Under the pieces are notes generated by a model. That model was not told where the DNA came from. It made no database searches and was given only the letters and a program-made list of their open reading frames with translations. A stretch of DNA of 64,000 nucleotides from NCBI RefSeq assembly GCF_002443255.2, contig NW_019211459.1, positions 3,533,669 to 3,597,668 of the forward strand, read 5' to 3'. Position 1 is the stretch's first letter. Every line of letters starts with the position of its first letter. Below are positions 62,386-64,000 of the stretch, piece after piece. The position numbers were made by a program, and so were the translations under genes. Source of the DNA: Varroa destructor. Its lineage: Eukaryota > Arthropoda > Arachnida > Mesostigmata > Varroidae.

Positions 62386-64000
62386 AAGAACTGAAGTAAC
62401 TAGATGGTTTATCTGAAATACGCCATATATTCGTCTACAAGTATGCGTTGTATTGAGACAACTCTTTCCTCTGAGAGTGTTATTTTTATAGACTTTTATT
62501 TATAACGGATATGTTAACTTGTCGAATCCGCTGCTTTTTCATCTTTATAAATGAGCATTTATTAGGCACTTAGTAGAGCTAGAAAAATGGATCAATGTGC
62601 AACAGCTACAAGAACAAACTGGGACTGATTTAAATAGAGGTATTTTACAAGGTATTATATCAATGTAATAACTAGGATTAGCTGAAAGCCGTAGCGACAA
62701 CCTTTATCAGGTTATTACCGTCACAGTCGTTGAAGTAGCGGTATATCGACCTTCCACGTCTAGCCACACTACATCACCAACAGGTAAGAATCATCACCTA
62801 GGCGCAAGCATGAGTGCTCATCAGCATCATTGTTGAGCCGACGGGACTCCGAAGCTGTTGCGGTTATTATTGTTGTTGTTGTTGTTGTTGTAATTGTTGC
62901 TAGAAAAGCAAAAAACGGAATAAGTAGAGTGCGGGCCAAAGCTTGAAAGTTCAATTAAACGGTTTTAAGGCCTTAAGGGTTTTTGAAAGGATCTGATATA
63001 CCGAGAAACTAGAAGCATACGAGATTAGTTTCGTCGGATAGATATCGAAAGTAGAGTTAAAAAACCATTATCCCTACGGTGAATATAGTGTTACCTTTAG
63101 TGACAAAGATTGTTCTTTTTTCGAGCGTGTCTTGTCTAGGCGTTGGACTAGATACCGATAACGTAGCATTTATCGATACGCAAACGAAGACTGCACAGAA
63201 ATGCATACATGATTATGATGTTAATGGTAGCAATGAATTACTATTGATGACGGTTCGTGTGTTGTAATTTTAAATTTTATTGAACATTCATAAAAGTATT
63301 AATAATAACACAAAAGCCATATAAAGATGTTTTTTTCTATCAAGTCCATATATATACCTGTACGGGATGCACCGTGGTCAGGAGTGGAAAGTTTTTGCGC
63401 TGGTCATTGGGCCAGATACCATGTCTTAAGGAATAACGCTCGATCATGAGCGAGCATAATTGTAAACAAACAATGGGACAATAATAAGAAAACGGAATGT
63501 ATGGATATGGTAAATTTAGATATGATAAAGAAAAAAACAAAGATGCCTAAGATCTACATAGTTATGAGTAAAATTAGTTGAGAGGCATCTCGGACGAAAA
63601 GGTCAGACAGTACTTTTTTAATAATATTGAAGTTATAGGTAACGATATGAAGTTACAGATAAAAATGTATAATCGCATTAGTTTACCACGGAACGAACTG
63701 TGGATGAAAAACATTAGCAATCAGGAAGTGTAATTTACATATGAAGACGCAGACGTTGATATCCATAATAGGCTCTCATAGGAAGCCAGCCAGTATTTGA
63801 AATTCCGTTACCAGGTATCTAGATGTTGTTGGCGAGCATGAATAATTTTCACAGTTCTGAGTGCTGCTGGATTCGATGGTAGGGATATCAACGTGCGAAA
63901 ACAAATCCGATTATAGAAAGTAGAAAAACAAAACAATGCCCGAAAAGAGTATTTACACCTCCTCCGTAGATGCTGCACAGAAAATAATCGAACGTGAGAG
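62384..64000. other. Noncoding right end
   Basis: Contains a (TTG)n run (62869-62890). A donor-like CAG/GTAAGA at 62785 has no paired acceptor or open frame. No gene recognised. Confidence 0.4.
62869..62890. repeat. (TTG)n microsatellite
   Basis: About seven TTG units. Confidence 0.9.

Noticed and set aside
62769..62954. Minus-strand frame beginning like a signal peptide
   Set aside because: It lacks an ATG, and its Thr run comes from a (TTG)n repeat on the other strand.
1..64000. CRISPR arrays, rRNA or tRNA genes, prokaryotic operons
   Set aside because: No regularly spaced direct repeats, no tRNA-like A/B boxes in cloverleaf context that I could recognise, and the gene structure is clearly eukaryotic.

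Overview
This is a 64 kb stretch of eukaryotic nuclear DNA: long AT-rich noncoding tracts, GT-AG introns, many microsatellites, and decayed Tc1/mariner transposons. The one securely identifiable gene is a nucleobindin (NUCB1/NUCB2 family) with an arthropod-like glutamine-rich tail. With the mariner-type relics this suggests an arthropod, and a mite or other arachnid would fit. That placement is inference, because nothing here is diagnostic of a taxon.

Layout. (1) 1-18.7 kb holds no complete recognisable gene. It has GC-richer islands at about 3.8-5.1, 8.0-9.3, 11.6-12.3 and 13.8-14.3 kb that look like promoter or 5'-UTR sequence. It also has a likely first exon ending at a GTAAGT donor (5063), an orphan terminal coding exon (11017-11121), a possible internal exon at the left edge (19-87), and many simple repeats. 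(2) 18.7-43 kb is mostly featureless intergenic or intronic DNA. Set in it are a mariner transposase relic on the minus strand (20.3-21.35 kb), a Tc1-like relic followed by a second-type mariner relic on the plus strand (27.4-29.0 kb), a doubtful DDE fragment (30.1-30.4 kb), three hairpins or inverted repeats, and several broken coding-like stretches that I cannot name. (3) 43.6-49.1 kb has unrecognised coding-like sequence on both strands. The best is a phase-consistent two-exon model on the minus strand (45989 to 45426). (4) 51.0-61.6 kb is nucleobindin on the plus strand: nine coding exons, 614 residues, signal peptide, two intact EF-hand loops, and a Q/P-rich C-terminal tail. Intron 5 carries a second copy of the 20 kb mariner, and intron 6 contains a perfectly framed 9-nt candidate microexon. 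(5) 61.6-64 kb is its 3' flank with TA and TTG repeats.

I found no bacterial-type operons, CRISPR arrays, rRNA genes or convincing tRNA genes. No clearly new multi-gene system is visible. The items most worth checking are the nucleobindin microexon, the unidentified minus-strand gene at 45.4-46.0 kb, and the 15-bp perfect hairpin at 39.4 kb.
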